DNA of 64,000 nucleotides from Chionis minor (lineage: Eukaryota > Chordata > Aves > Charadriiformes > Chionididae): the NCBI GenBank assembly GCA_013398295.1, contig VZSF01000964.1, positions 372,001-436,000 on the forward strand, read 5' to 3'. The position numbers and the translations under genes are program-made. The notes under the pieces were generated by a model. That model was given only the letters and a program-made list of their open reading frames with translations. It had not been told where the DNA came from and ran no database searches. Below are positions 36,369-49,025 of this stretch, one piece after another. The first letter of the stretch is position 1, and each line of letters starts with the position of its first letter.

Positions 36369-38546
36369 CTAGGCCAGATTCAGGTTTGGTACAATGTTGA
36401 TCTTCATGTGTTTACACCTGGGAAGCAGTCAACCCTTTATGTTTCTCTTAAATGAAAGATAGTTTGGTATCTTGTGCTTATTATTTGGTTAATTTAACTC
36501 TCTAATTAATTAGCAGCACATAAAGGCCAAGCCTGCCTTCTTTAATTATTCTTTTTGTTCTTCCCTCCAAAAAATCGTTTGTTCATAACAAACTGGGAAG
36601 AACACAAGTATTGAGAGCAATAAATTAGCGAGACGCTGCATTAAAAAGCTACTTTTGTCAGTATCGGTTAAACTGTATGGGCAGTATTGATTAAAAACAA
36701 ATACAGAGCTCTTCATTTAAACCAGCAGAGTGGTTATTGCACATTAGGCAACAACATCTTTTGTATTAGATAATATGTGAAATTGCTTTAATAAAGCAAG
36801 CTACAAGTTGGATTATTTCTTAGCTGGTGCAGTTCAGCATTGGTAAATTTGACTGCATTGTGACTAGTGGCTACTTAGGGAGTGTTGGAGCCACACGGCC
36901 CACTTAGGCGATCCCACACTGGTGTCCAGTGTGCTGCTTCTCCAGTCTTGTGTTTGTCAGGCAGTACAGAAGATGACTGGGCTGGGAAGAAGGAGGGAAC
37001 ACAGACCACCTTCAAGACAGATGAGTGCTGAGACTCCTTCCATGTGGAAACCCATATCCCTAATAGAGACTTTTCCCACCTCCTTCCTCTGTCCGTGCAA
37101 CTCCATGCCCATGGGAAAGACTTGGAGATGGTCAGTCCCTTGCTCACGCAATGACATTGGAGCCTTGGAGGGGCTGGTTTGAGTTATGGGTGAGATTGCC
37201 CTTGGAGGACAGGAAGAGACTTTTCTCTCCTGCTTGACAAGTTTGCATCAGCACAGTTTTCGTGGGCTCTTTTCCGAGGGCGTGTGCCAACTGCCCTTTT
37301 TCCCCACAGCAGGGCTGGTAGCGTCCATCCAGTGACAGGCTGCTGGATGTGCTTTGTCATAATGGAGCCACGCCTGGGGTGGGTTGCTGGGACTTTTGGT
37401 GTGCCAGTGAGCACCCAAGCAAGCTGCTTTGTCAACTGGTGGGAGATTAGGATTTCCCTTAGAATATTTAATGGGATGCTATTGAACTATGAAGGTGCAG
37501 ATAGCGTTTAAAAAACGCTAAACAGGATAACTGCAAGTCTCACAGCACCGACTCCTCTGGTGCAGGAAGTTTGTAGAGATCTCAGTTCTTCATGCTTAAC
37601 TTCCCCAAGTACCTGCTGCTCTGCCTCTGGAGGCAAGTCTACATCAGGCGGGGGAGGTGAGTCCAGAGTGGTGGCCCAGGCAAGCAGAGATGTGTGCCAT
37701 CAAGCCGGTGCAGTGCAGAGCATCACGCGAGCCGTGTGGCTTGGGCTTAGCAGCGTGTAGCTGGATAAACAGCTGGGCTGTTTTGGAGACAAGCTGGCTT
37801 GTCTCGCCCTTCCTTCTCTGTCACCTTTTAAGAAAAAAGAGTGGCCTTTGAAAGAAGGGCTAGATGCTTACATCCAGGATGGAGGCTCCTGTGCATCATT
37901 TCTTCCTTTCTCTTGGCCAGTTTCAGTGGTGCTTTATTCACAGATGCTGCGCTGGAGCACCAGCTGTTTGTGTACACAGGAGAAGCAGCCTCACACAGGT
38001 GTGTCCCCTCTGCTATGGGTAGCCAGATGCTGATGCTTTAGGGACTGCAGTGTTCCACATCACACCACCTATTGTGGATTTAACTTACTGCATTGTAATT
38101 AACTTCTTGTAATAACAATAATTGCAATAATTAACTTACTGAAATAACAAGGATGTTCTTCATGCTGCTTCTGCATGCTGCTTTTGGGACAGAAATCTTT
38201 CTTCTTTCTTGTTTTCTGTTTAAGGGAAAATTTAAGCACTTTAGCAGCGGAGAACAGCAGTGAATTTTCACAGGATCAAAGCATACGTAAAAGGCATGTT
38301 CAGGTTTGTGACCGTGTGAAATGCAGTTTTCTATTAATTAATGTTAAACAACCGATTGTTTAAGAACAAAGAAAAAAGCCTTCAAGTGGAATAAGCATCT
38401 AAAAGTTTAGAAGGAGGTTATAGCTGTGTTTGATTTCGTTTATTTCGCTTGCAAAGAAATGTAAATGATTTAATATTGTTTTCCTAGTTGAACAGTCCTG
38501 AATATGGGAATTGTAATGCATAAGATCTGAAGATACATTTTGATCA
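36369..38546. other. Non-coding sequence with GC-richer patch
   Basis: The stretch at 36,880-37,780 is GC-richer than its surroundings and has overlapping short frames on both strands, but few CpG. No promoter or exon is convincing. The rest is AT-rich. Confidence 0.6.
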
Positions 38547-38575
38547 AGTTCATACACTTTAAATGTGTATGAACT
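38547..38575. other. Perfect 11-bp inverted repeat (hairpin)
   Basis: AGTTCATACAC and GTGTATGAACT pair perfectly around a seven-base loop (tttaaat), which can itself form two more pairs. It could form a small cruciform or RNA hairpin; the arms are too short for a typical microRNA precursor. No terminal repeats or target duplications suggest a transposon. Confidence 0.75.
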
Positions 38576-38985
38576 GAACATCTTTGTGTTACTATCGATC
38601 AGAGAGATGTCCTGTTGCTCTAATGTGGATTTTGGTTTAGGATTAGAGGCCTGGGGCTTTGAATTGCTTGCTGTCTGTAGACCAAGTCATCAGTGGCTAG
38701 TGATTGATTCATTAATTAAAATCAATTTAAATGGATTTGTAAGCCTCATGTAACAGATTATCTTATTAACAGCATAAGAAAGGCACTGTGATCTGCAAGG
38801 AATGTGTCACTTTAGACAAAATATAGCACGATTTTTATGGGAGAATTTAATGAATTGCTGCTGCTGTAAGGGATCTATGCAAATGAAAGAGCCTTGCTTA
38901 AATCCTATGTTAAACAGACTCTTCCTGTTGAACATGTTTTTTATTTTTTTGTGAGCCTTCTCCGAAAGACTTGACTTTAATCTTC

Positions 38986-39020
38986 ATGTGTGTGTGCATG
39001 CATGTGTGTGTGTTTGTGTA
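38986..39020. repeat. TG microsatellite, interrupted
   Basis: 'atgtgtgtgtgcatgcatgt' then 'gtgtgtgtttgtgta', about 35 bases of alternating TG interrupted by CATGCA. Confidence 0.85.
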
Positions 39021-39427
39021 CATATTCATGCCCACAGAGACATGTTAAGTGTTCTCGAGCTTCTGATATATACTGATCTTGGAAATTCTTAGGTTTTTTT
39101 CTGTAACACCTCCATCAGCCCATTTAAAAAAAAAAAATCCACAACAAGAAAAATAATTTTCTAAATTACTGAAAACAAAATGACAGAAAGAACATCTAAT
39201 ACTGTTTAATCCACACTCCGCCTGCTCAGCAGTACTGTCTGGAGGAGACACTTTGGACAGCTGGAGGGGCCATGCGGGCAGAGGGGAGTTCTGGCAGAAG
39301 TGAAAGTGTTGAAGAGATAGCAATAAAAGCTTTCCTGGCTGAGAGAGGGGAGGCTCGTCTGTCATCTTAGCATTCGTTTTGTAACTTCTTTTTACATCAA
39401 GATATATAGTAAGTCATTCCAGGCATC

Positions 39428-39451
<24 letters not shown>
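39428..39451. repeat. (AT)12 microsatellite
   Basis: Uninterrupted TA/AT dinucleotides for about 24 bases, flanked by 'aggcatc' and 'aaaatt'. It is likely polymorphic. Confidence 0.9.
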
Positions 39452-39458
<7 letters not shown>

Positions 39459-42400
39459 GCTCTGTGATCAGGCATCAAGAACATCTAAGCCAAGGTGTCA
39501 GCAAAATCAATGGGAATTTTGGATTTAGTTTCAAACAGAGCAGGGTTGTTGCCTCCAAATTGTAGCCTCGCCCACAACTTTTCCGTAATCTTAATAATGT
39601 GTGGACTTGCTGATCTGATTTGTAACCCAGGCTTTTACAGGAAAGAAGATTTTATATTGTGCATGGTATGTTGTAGCATCACTTTATACATTTATTTCCT
39701 CGTTTGTGGTCTTTGTGCATTTGTGATTAGAGAGCAAACTGAATTAAATTATGAGATCCCTTTTTCATTACAATGGAGCTAGTTTCACTTCATGTTTCGT
39801 CTGCTGTATTGTGGAAATGGAAGAATCTATGAAAACAGGCAGTAATAAATTGTTGATATCAACTGAAAAATTTGAATGAACTTCTTAAAACCCACAAAAC
39901 AAAACCACTACCATCATATAGCTCTGAATTGCCTCGGAGACATCATCCATTCAATGCGTAGGCAATTCTTCAAAGCAAAGCACTGTTGCTGTGTTTTGTT
40001 TGTTCGATAATCTTACTGTCATTGGTAGTATAGGTTCCAAATCTTTAACCAGGCGTGAAATTGGATTGACGTGGTAAACCCAATTGTAACTGTTTTTTGG
40101 GGAAATTAAATATGTGGAATTTGCCATAGTAGAAAGCTTTTTCATTGCTTGTGGAAAATTGAACAACGTGTTTGGGAGATGTGGTATTTTAAAACAAGTG
40201 CAACAACTTACTTATTTGACTTGCAAGAAAGCTTGGTGGTGACCTCCAGTTTACTCCAGTTACCTCTTGATATTCTTTGGGTTTTGACTCTGGAGGATGG
40301 GTGATTCACCTCACCAGCTCGCTGCCTACTAATGGCTCCAGTGAGAAATTTAGATGGTGACTCAGAAGCGCACAAGGACAGTGCAATCTACCAAAACAGC
40401 AGCTCTTGGAGCTCTTCAGTGTACATGTACGCCTTCCAAAAAGCCCATCCTGCCTGCTGCACCAGTCCCTTTCCTCCTCTGAGTCTGCAGCTGGTGCAGA
40501 TGTGTTAGTGTGGAGGCTCGCGGCTGTGTCCTGCTGGGTCACTTGAATCTGGGAACTTGGAAGGTAGCATTGAAATCCTGGGCGTGACAAGTTATTTCAT
40601 CCTGGATGCAGCCCTTGAATCTAGGGAGCAAGTCGTCTTGCCCTGACTTACATTATATTAGCGTGCCAAATTGAAATTAGAGTAGTCAAGCAATAATTAT
40701 TTATTTGGTGAAACCTTTGGTTTGGAAGGGAGCAAGGAGACTCTTGAACTTAGAGTCTGTGCTGAGCAGTAGCATTTTCTTAAAAATGAGAGAAGGGACT
40801 AAGGCAGGACATAAGCAGGACGTAGCCTCCTCAGCGTGGCAAACTTGCAGAGAGGTTAACTCCAAGGTAGACGACATAGGCCATGACTGTAGCCCCTCTC
40901 TTCTAGTACTGAATAGTATGCGTAGTCCTTTCCTTCAGCTGCTTCATCTTACACATCCAATTCCTCAGCTGCAGAACAACAATTTCAGTTAATAGACTTT
41001 CTTCAGTTGAATTTCTACCATAGGGTTCTGGCTAAAAGGAAAAGGACATTGTTGGTGAATAGCTTTTAAATAGCAGGCTGCATAACCCGGCCATTATGAC
41101 TTCAGGGAATATTTTCCATTCCGCGTTTGTCTATAATGTGAATCTTAGTAACATTTGTCTTGTATTAAGGCCGCAAAGTTTTTTGTATGTATGTTGCAAA
41201 CCTTGTGAAATGTTTTTTTTTATTCTTGCAAACTATAAATAGTTCTGTTGGCTCAACTATCCCTTTTGTAAGCACATGATTTTTTTATAATAAGACATAG
41301 TTATGGTGTAGTGTTGTACGAAATGCAATTGAGTTGCACAGTAATAAAATTTCCATGGTGTTCTATGAAGGTCAGTGGTATGCAATTAATTGCTAGACTG
41401 ATGATGGGTGCTGGGTAGGAAGTGTTGCTGCCCTAGTCACTGAATATAATAATTAAGCTCAGGGGTTAGTATTAAAAGCATGGAAAAATACATGACTCTG
41501 TCATTAACACAGAATTTGTGCTGTTATTTGTTTTAACAATACTACCATAGATGTAGGTTCATGCCTTAATGTTATGCTTGCAATTTATAGTTTTCATCTT
41601 CAAGGAAAGTGTTCTGAAGCTTGGGGGATGGGGTCCAAATTAAGAGGACTGGGTACTTAACTTGTTGCTAAATTTTTTGGTGCTTGGTAAGCCAGTCTTA
41701 CTAAAGAAAGTTTCTAGTTCCCTGTATATTCAGAACTGTACCTTTGAAGGCTTCCAGAGGGAGATCATGGCCATCCACCTCTCTGTGCCTTAATTAAGGT
41801 GATGCCACAGCATCTCCCTTGTCTGAATAGAGAAAATTAGTTTGCTTGGGTGGCGGTAAAGCTGCCATTAGGTATGGAAATTCAGATGTGGAATTGAGCA
41901 TCTCACTCTTTCAAATGCCTAGGTTATCTCTGCCGGTTTTATACCGTAGCTGACCTTTCCTGGCCTAACAGAAGTATCACCGAGCAAAGAAGGGAAAGGT
42001 TTATTTGAAAGGTGCCTTATTTAACTGCACCTGCAATCTCTTTGGTTTTTCAGGCTCAGCAAGATATTTCTGTTTGACTTGAGTATTTAGAAAAAAAATG
42101 TAAGAAACAGTCAAAATGTTAATGTGTATTTTTCCCCTTTTTACAACGCAGTCCTGTGAACGCAGCCTGCCAGATCCTATTGTATTTAATTCTTCTGCCA
42201 TGCCACGAGGCTGACTTAGACAACTGGAGAGCATTTAAAATATACCGTCTGGTAGATTCCAGCGCGTGAAACTCTTGTAGTGCGCTTGTTATGGTGTGAT
42301 GCAAACAAGGCATAATTGCGAGGAGCACAGACTGAATATTCTGCTGGAATAGGCCAGATTGAGCACAAAATGTCATAACTGTGAAGACTGGGGGGAAATC

Positions 42401-43500
42401 TTTGGCTCCAAAGAAGTGAAAGTCATAAATGAATGGAGTCTCCTCCACTTGGTTTTACACCTTTGTTCACAAAGAGCCTTTTAGAGCAGTCTTCACTCAC
42501 TGGCAAACATAATAAAGAAATTAAGGAAAATTCAGGTTAATATTTGTCAGTTCAACGTCTCTCCCCAATTTTAATCAAGATGATTTACCCTCGTTAGACA
42601 AGCTGACAAAGACGATAATTGCTCTTGTTTCTCCCCTGATTTCAAAGGTGCACATTTTATGGGAGCATCAGTTGGTATTAATATAAAAAGGCCAGTTTGC
42701 CTTGGCTTAGCTCATATTTGTAAGAGCCATGACTCGGAAATAGGAGAATGGTTCCCCTTGGAATGCTGCTGCTGTAGAAAGCATTGAAACGTGTTGTGAA
42801 TCCCTGCGGCTAAGTGCTGTGGGAAATCGGGAATTGATGTTTCAACAGAGGGTGCGGAAGTGTTCATAGATACTCAGTGGAACAAAAACTTTTAAAGTGA
42901 TGTTTTAGAGGATTTACCATTTCCCTTGTGGGCTCAACTTCAGTAAATAAAATGGCTGTAGATTCAAAATAAATAGAAAGCTTAAAAATATTTTGCAACG
43001 TATAAATATAGCATATCCCAATTCTTACCAACCCATGTTCAAAGTCATTGGATTAGAGCTCTTCTAATCTGGTGATTTTTAGCATGCCTGGGGATTTCTT
43101 TACTGCTTCTGGGAAGAAAGGTGATCATGTGATTAAGGCACAAGTCAGGGGGCAGAGATTTGCGTTTGGTTTCTGGAGCAGAGTTGAGTGAGGAAGCTGG
43201 GAGAAGTGTTCATTTCTCAGATTCTAGCGTAGGGGCAGTTGGGGAAAAATGAGAGAAAAATCCATCCTGTTGCATTGGGTGTGTGAGTTAATATTTGCAA
43301 AGTCCTTTTGTGTACCTGTGTGGAAAGTGCTGTCAGTGTAAGTGATTGTCTCCGAGACAGAGATTTCCCTACTTCTTTGCTTTACACAATTTTCCGTAAT
43401 TGGCTTGGAGTGGCGAGATTGAGTGTAATTAAGTCTCATAATTAATTAATATGAGAAAGCCTACGCAAAAGCAGAATAAGTATTTCAGATTTCATGATTT

Positions 43501-43600
43501 GTTCCCTTCTGTAAAATTGGAGTAATAATACCTTGTTACTTAATGCTGTAAGCAATAATTGGGTAATAGTTATAAAGTGCTTCATTATGAAAATGTATGT
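43501..43600 (+). repeat. MIR-type SINE relic, sense
   Basis: 'cttctgtaaaattggagtaa' followed by 'taataccttgttactta' and 'agttataaagtgcttcatta' reproduces the order of the MIR sense 3' half: tctgtaaaatgggaataata, tacct, gtaaagcgctt. It is diverged but colinear. Confidence 0.6.
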
Positions 43601-46074
43601 GAAGAACCATTTTTAAGCGATGAAACTGATGCATAGGTCTCAGTCCCTGCAGAAAACCCAGTACTCTGAAGTAACATGCTGAAACTGGTGTATCCCAGGA
43701 CCAGAAGAACTATCAAGTCAGTATTTAAGGCTGCTCACAGAACGATCACAGCTTTTCTGAAATATTCTTGCTAAGAACTTGTCTTTTTTTTCTCTTTAAT
43801 TTAAATAATAGTTTAAAAATCCTTACTTAGAGGTGTAATAACAGTCATTTGGACTTCCCACTACACTAACAGTCACCAAACGGGCAAAACAATCATATAC
43901 ATAATTTAAGACATGAAATCTCTGAGCGTGTTTTACAATGAACTGTTAATAGATTGCTTTCATCACGTGCAGCAATTCCTGGTCCGCGAAGAAAAGGCAA
44001 GTTGCAAGAGCCCCCTGGATCCCTTTCTGAGAATGACCTGGCAGCAGCATTTCGTTCTTGTTTTGCATTTGTAAAATTGAGTACAGGTGTTGACCTGGGC
44101 ATCCACTCCACTGATCAGACACTGAATGTACACTGAGAGCTGCCTGGCAATGCCTCTGTGGAGGAAAAATCACCTGTGCTGCCTGTTTGGCAGATGTGTC
44201 CACAGGTGAACAAAATGAGGAATGAGTCAAAACCGGCTGCTCTCTCTTGTGGTGCTGAGGACAACAAGCAAAGGTTGCTAGGTCTCTGCTGGCCGGTGTG
44301 TTTCTGAGAATAATGCTTGGACTAGGGATGGGCCATCAAAAAGCTCATTGTGATCGCTCCCCGGAAAGGTACCGAAACATATGAAACTTGGCCACAACAC
44401 TCAGAGCTGAAGCGCTTTGGTGAAACCACAAATAACGCAGCCGCTGAGCCAAGCAAAGGCAAGCAGTTCAAAGCCATGCTCAGGCCATACTTTTATCAGC
44501 TCTTTGGCTTTACTGTACCAGCTTTGCAAAACTGAAGAAGTGCCGGGAACTACCTTGGACGAGGAAGGATGAAGCTTGAGTAATTAGCCTTCCAACTGCG
44601 CGGCAAACACTATTTGTGCCTGGCAGGAGGCCAGGCCATCAATACTACGGGTGAGGATCTGGTGAATGAAGCTTGCTTGCAAGTGGTCTATGACAGCCTT
44701 GCCCGAGTGGCTCTTGGAGGTGTTCCCTGACGGATCACTCGTAGGGCTGGTTAGACAGTGGTGAAACGGTTCACTTTGTGACTCCTGGCGCTCTGGGTAG
44801 GATCCTGAGTTCAGTGAGGTGGTGACACGTTTGCCTACTGCCACCTCAGAAAGAAACCTCCAGAACTGACCTACTATGGGCAATATAAGAAGGGTATTTG
44901 GGACTGTGCCTCCTGTAGATGTAGTGCTACCAATATTTAACTGGTATAAACCTACATTTTGGAAATGCATAATCTTGTATGATAAGGTTTGGCAGAGAAA
45001 TGCAGTATTCTCTTTTATTGTTAGCTACATCCTTTTCCTGTGAGAGCTTATGAGAATGTTTTCATACTTAACATGTTTCCTCTCCTCACTATAGTTCATC
45101 TGCCAATCTGACCCTCCCAAGGAAAGTAAGCTGGCTCCTATCGTCAAATAGATGAGGGGAATGTCATCAGGGGAAAAGCAGGCAAATTTAAGGTCTAACC
45201 CTTTCTGTAGAACTGGGTTTGGCTCTGTGTGATGCAGAAGGTGAGAGTCAAAGGCCATCTGCGTACCTCTGCACCACTGTAACAGACGTCAGATAAATAC
45301 ACTGTCCCTTTTGTAAACTTCTTAAGAGAACTTCAGAGCGAACTGCTGTTTATAATGAAGCAGTGGCAGCTGCTGCATTGCGAAATCTGCAATTGAATTG
45401 CCATAGAATATGAGCGTCTTGCTGTGCCCCTCATAAAACTGTCCTGAAAGAAAGTCATATTTATCTCAAAAGTGGCAGGCCTGGCGTGGTGCCCTGGTAA
45501 CTTTTTTGCTAGCAGACCTGAAGTGAAATTAGCTTACCCTGGCTCCGCTAGATTTGAGTTCACCTAACCTCCTTTTGAGAGAGGCAGAAAGCAAGAAGGG
45601 GTGGGGAGAGAGGATTACATACAGTTTTTTAGATTTCCCTGGCACATTGCCAGTACCCCACATGAAAGTTCTTTTTAAAATCACAGCGAAGTTTGAAATA
45701 TATTTAATAATTAAATTAAAATTGTTCCTATTCAATTTTGGCTTTGCTGAGTTTAATGCAGGAGTCAACTAACTACTGGAGACATAAGAAAAACAAATGC
45801 TTGGCACTTTTCCCTACAAGGCTGAATGTGAGTCAGTATCTAAGAAGGCTCCTCAATGGAAAATGAGAAAATAATCTTATTAAAAAATTCAAATTATTCA
45901 GATGAGCTGCTTGTAAATTACGCACATAAATATGTTGCCACAATGAGAAACTTCTCTTAACACTTTTTGGCAGCCATTAACTTGAAAATAAAGACTGAGA
46001 GATAATTACTATTATTATTCTTATTACTACTACTACTACTGTCATTTGAGTTAGTGCTGCATTAGCATTAAGAG
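43601..46074. other. Non-coding sequence with complex, partly open stretch
   Basis: Between 43,940 and 44,980 the base composition is balanced and short frames are open on both strands. Examples are a 94-codon minus frame at 43,946-44,230, a 61-codon plus frame at 44,350-44,535 and a 128-codon minus frame at 44,584-44,970. None matches a family I know. It may be an old transposon, a conserved non-coding block or unremarkable DNA. An ATT/ACT triplet tract lies at 46,009-46,040. Confidence 0.5.
46009..46040. repeat. ATT/ACT triplet repeat
   Basis: 'actattattattcttatta' merging into five or more ACT units. It is an imperfect trinucleotide tract. Confidence 0.85.
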
Positions 46075-46215
46075 GCCGAAATGAGCATCCAAAGTCCACT
46101 GTTCCAGACTCTGCTCTACTGTAAAGACAAATTCCCAGCTCAGAAAAACTTAGTCTTCAAATACACAAGACCAGACACAAGATAGAGTCTCAGGCAAGGG
46201 AACTTAGGAGTCTTG
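46075..46215 (-). repeat. Possible MIR-like SINE relic, antisense
   Basis: The order 'ctgctctactgtaaagacaa', 'tacacaagaccagacaca', 'gggaacttaggagtcttgct' and 'caagccc' recalls the antisense arrangement of sauropsid MIR elements. It is weak and should be tested by alignment. Confidence 0.3.
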
Positions 46216-46462
46216 CTCAAGCCCTACAGGAACTTTTGGCAAGACCAGTGTTTAATTTTCATCTGCTAAATTCCATTCCAGCCCTCTATCCAAAAGCTGC
46301 ATCCCTCATTCAAGCCTTCTGAATTCCTCTTAACGGGAGGAAGCTTTACATTTCTGCAATATCAAGATAAGGTATCGATATCTTCTTAGAAAGGTTATAC
46401 TGAACTCTCCAGTTAAATAGATCTTCAGGAGGAGGGCCCTGGGACATCAGGATGCATCATGA

Positions 46463-46524
46463 CTTTTTCTTTTGTTTCCCTTTTCCTCTTCCCTGCTTGC
46501 TTTCCGCCCCCCCCACCTCCCTTT
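46463..46524. repeat. Polypyrimidine tract with C9 run
   Basis: About 60 bases almost free of purines ('ctttttcttttgtttccctt', 'ttcctcttccctgcttgctt', then a run of C). It is a low-complexity stretch resembling a long acceptor pyrimidine tract, but no AG-bounded exon follows. Confidence 0.75.
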
Positions 46525-48955
46525 AAATAACATCCACCAGTTTAATTTTTATTTCCTTTTCTGAGAGACTGCACCTCCCTCTCACAACTTGTCGCACATC
46601 ATGGAGGTGCAGCATCCAGAACCAAAAGAGGAAATGTGCTGATTTTGGCAGTTGATCAAAATGACCTCATTTCTTTGCTATTGGAGGTTTGTGCACTTTT
46701 CTGGCAGGCAGCACGGTTGAAAATGTGATTTCCCAGTTCATAGCATGTCTTCATTGAAGAAAATTCTTGCCAGATGCTTAAATGCTTTATTCAAATCCCT
46801 TCTAGTAGCAGAACATACCTGATAGGCATAGGCAGCTGGACAGCCTGGTCAGAGGGAGAAAAAATGGGACAATCAGATGTAGAGGGCAGAGGAAATGGGA
46901 CAAACTTTCCGCTCTTTGTTGATGAGGTCTGGTGCCTTTAGGACTCTGCAGATGCATGTGAGAGAGAAGCAGCATGATGGAACACCTGTGACCTCACACC
47001 TGGGGCTGGTGTGCCATTTCTGCACTCGCCAGGTTTTGGAAATGTTCCCTGCTTCCCCATGGTGCGTGGTCTGGTGTCCCAGCAGCTGGGCTGTTGGTGA
47101 GCCATCGCTCAACACAAAACTCTGTGAGGAACTCTCTCTCATTGGAGCACTACTGCCTCCCCAAATGAAGCCTGAGACTGTTGAAACTTCTGATGAGTGG
47201 TGCAGGTGTATCACTAAATGAGATTACTGTAGGGATGTGCCTTGGCTTTGGCTTGCCCAGAGGCTCTGGTGGGAACAAAACCTGTGCAAAAGTACACAGC
47301 AATGGGATAGAGTTAAAGCTGACCTGCAAGAAAAATGGGAATTTTTCAGAACTGACATTGAAGAGTCAGATGAAAATTAAGCCTTCACTTCTTAAGTGAA
47401 AAAAAATCCCCAAAGTGGTTAATTACTCCAGGAAGAGAAAGTAATAAAAATCTGCATGGAAAAATAGCTATCTAGATTTGACTGGTGATTATGTGATTGT
47501 ATCAGGGGTACAGATGTACATGTACGTTATAGTCTCCTAGAAATATGTAATCTTCCCAGAAGAACCTGACTGCAAATCACAGAAATCTTCTTTTACTACT
47601 TTCCACCCCTCTTGAAAATGTTTTGGGTGTGTCTCGTGCATCAGAAGGGGGTAAGATTGCTCTTTGAAGGTTTGGCCTTGGAGAACGCAAGGGCCACTGA
47701 AATAGTTTGGCAAAGGAGTTGAGCAACAGCACCTGGCCAGTTTCCCTTCACCAGGTTAATTGTGTAAGAGCTTTCTTTTGCCCAGCGTGATTGATTCTCT
47801 TTTTTTGATTTATTTTGTGAGGATACAACTTTTTGGCAACCCACTAACTATTTTGATTAGTTTTGGAGACTGAAAATAAAGTGACAAAAGCAAATCTGCT
47901 GCAAACCTGCAGATATATCGATGGACCATTATCTTGCAAGGAGCTCTTTATGGGTAGATTCCCAGAATCTACTTGAAATACTTGAGAACTGCTGCATCAC
48001 ACTGAACCAAGTAGTCTATAATTAAATTATATCAGGCTCTCCCTAGTAAAGACTGCAACAAGACATTGCTGCTTTGGGGACATGAAGCAGCTTTGTCGTG
48101 ATGTTTATTGCACTGTAGATGTAAAGCTTTGAATTCTTAAAGGTTGGTTAAATTAGATATTAGCTGTTTAATTGTACAGTTTTAGGCATAACTGTAAATA
48201 GATAAAACCCTCAGCTAGGGACTCAGACATTTGAAACAACAAACAAAAAAACCCTGCTCCAAACTGCTTTCAGGTTAACTGTGAGTGACCATGGATTTGT
48301 AAACTATACAGAAGCATCATATTTAAATCAGTAATTTATCATATTGCATGCACCATATGATACAGCTATGCGATGTTTTTAAAAGACAAAAATCAGATTA
48401 TCTTTGACTGTGTCACCAGATGGTGTGTAATGGGCAATAGAATTACGGATTATGAGACATAACTTTCACTCCTAGGTAACCTGACTGACAAAACCTTTGT
48501 GCCTTATAAAAACAAGATACTCAGGGACTGAGTGGATGGCAGAATTATTTTTCCCTACCCGCAAAGATTCCCCTTGACCGGGAAACAAATTCATAAGTGT
48601 CGTCGGAGAGAGAAACATGCAATCAAATGAAAATATTTCTACCTCACTCTTATTACTGTTTGCATTTTTTTAACATTAAAAGCAAAATTGTTTTAAAAAA
48701 GGCTTTCTCTATTAATGTAGGTAAATTTCATTAATTGCTGTAACTTGAACCTCGCTGGTGTTCTTTCTATAAATATAGACTAGAAATAAACCCGGAGAAA
48801 AAAAAAAAGTAATCTTAAAATGCAAAGCCAAGCTTTAAGTCATTTGGAAAAATCTCTGGTTACCCGCATGTACTGGTGTAAATTTTGATTTAGCAGAAGC
48901 ACTTGCAAGGAAGGCATGAGCCACTCTCAGTACTCCAGGAACAGGGAAGCAGAGT
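46525..48955. other. AT-rich non-coding sequence
   Basis: Overlapping plus and minus frames at 46,873-47,221 cover the same DNA and match nothing known. A minus-strand donor-like site lies near 46,818 ('acatacctgata'). No repeat family or exon is supported. Confidence 0.6.
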
Positions 48956-49025
48956 GGAAGGGCTGGAGCAGCTGGTGATTCCTCCTTCTTGGAAGGGCTG
49001 GAGCAGCCGGTGATTCCTCCTTCTT
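48956..49025. repeat. 35-bp tandem duplication, two copies
   Basis: Copies at 48,956-48,990 and 48,991-49,025 differ by one base (gcagctgg against gcagccgg). The unit begins 'ggaagggctggagcag' and ends 'gattcctccttctt'. Its length is not a multiple of three, which argues against the overlapping 161-codon minus-strand frame (48,835-49,320) being a conserved coding exon. Confidence 0.9.

Larger units (their letters stand above)
38576..43500. other. AT-rich non-coding sequence
   Basis: Contains a TG repeat (38,986-39,020), an (AT)n repeat (39,428-39,451) and a 106-codon minus-strand frame (39,045-39,365) of no recognisable type. The 42,420-42,760 stretch has balanced, complex sequence and could be a conserved non-coding element, which cannot be judged without alignment. 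I see no exon. Confidence 0.55.

Noticed and set aside
42420..42760. Conserved non-coding element
   Set aside because: The sequence looks complex and homopolymer-poor, but conservation cannot be judged from one genome, so I do not call it as a feature.
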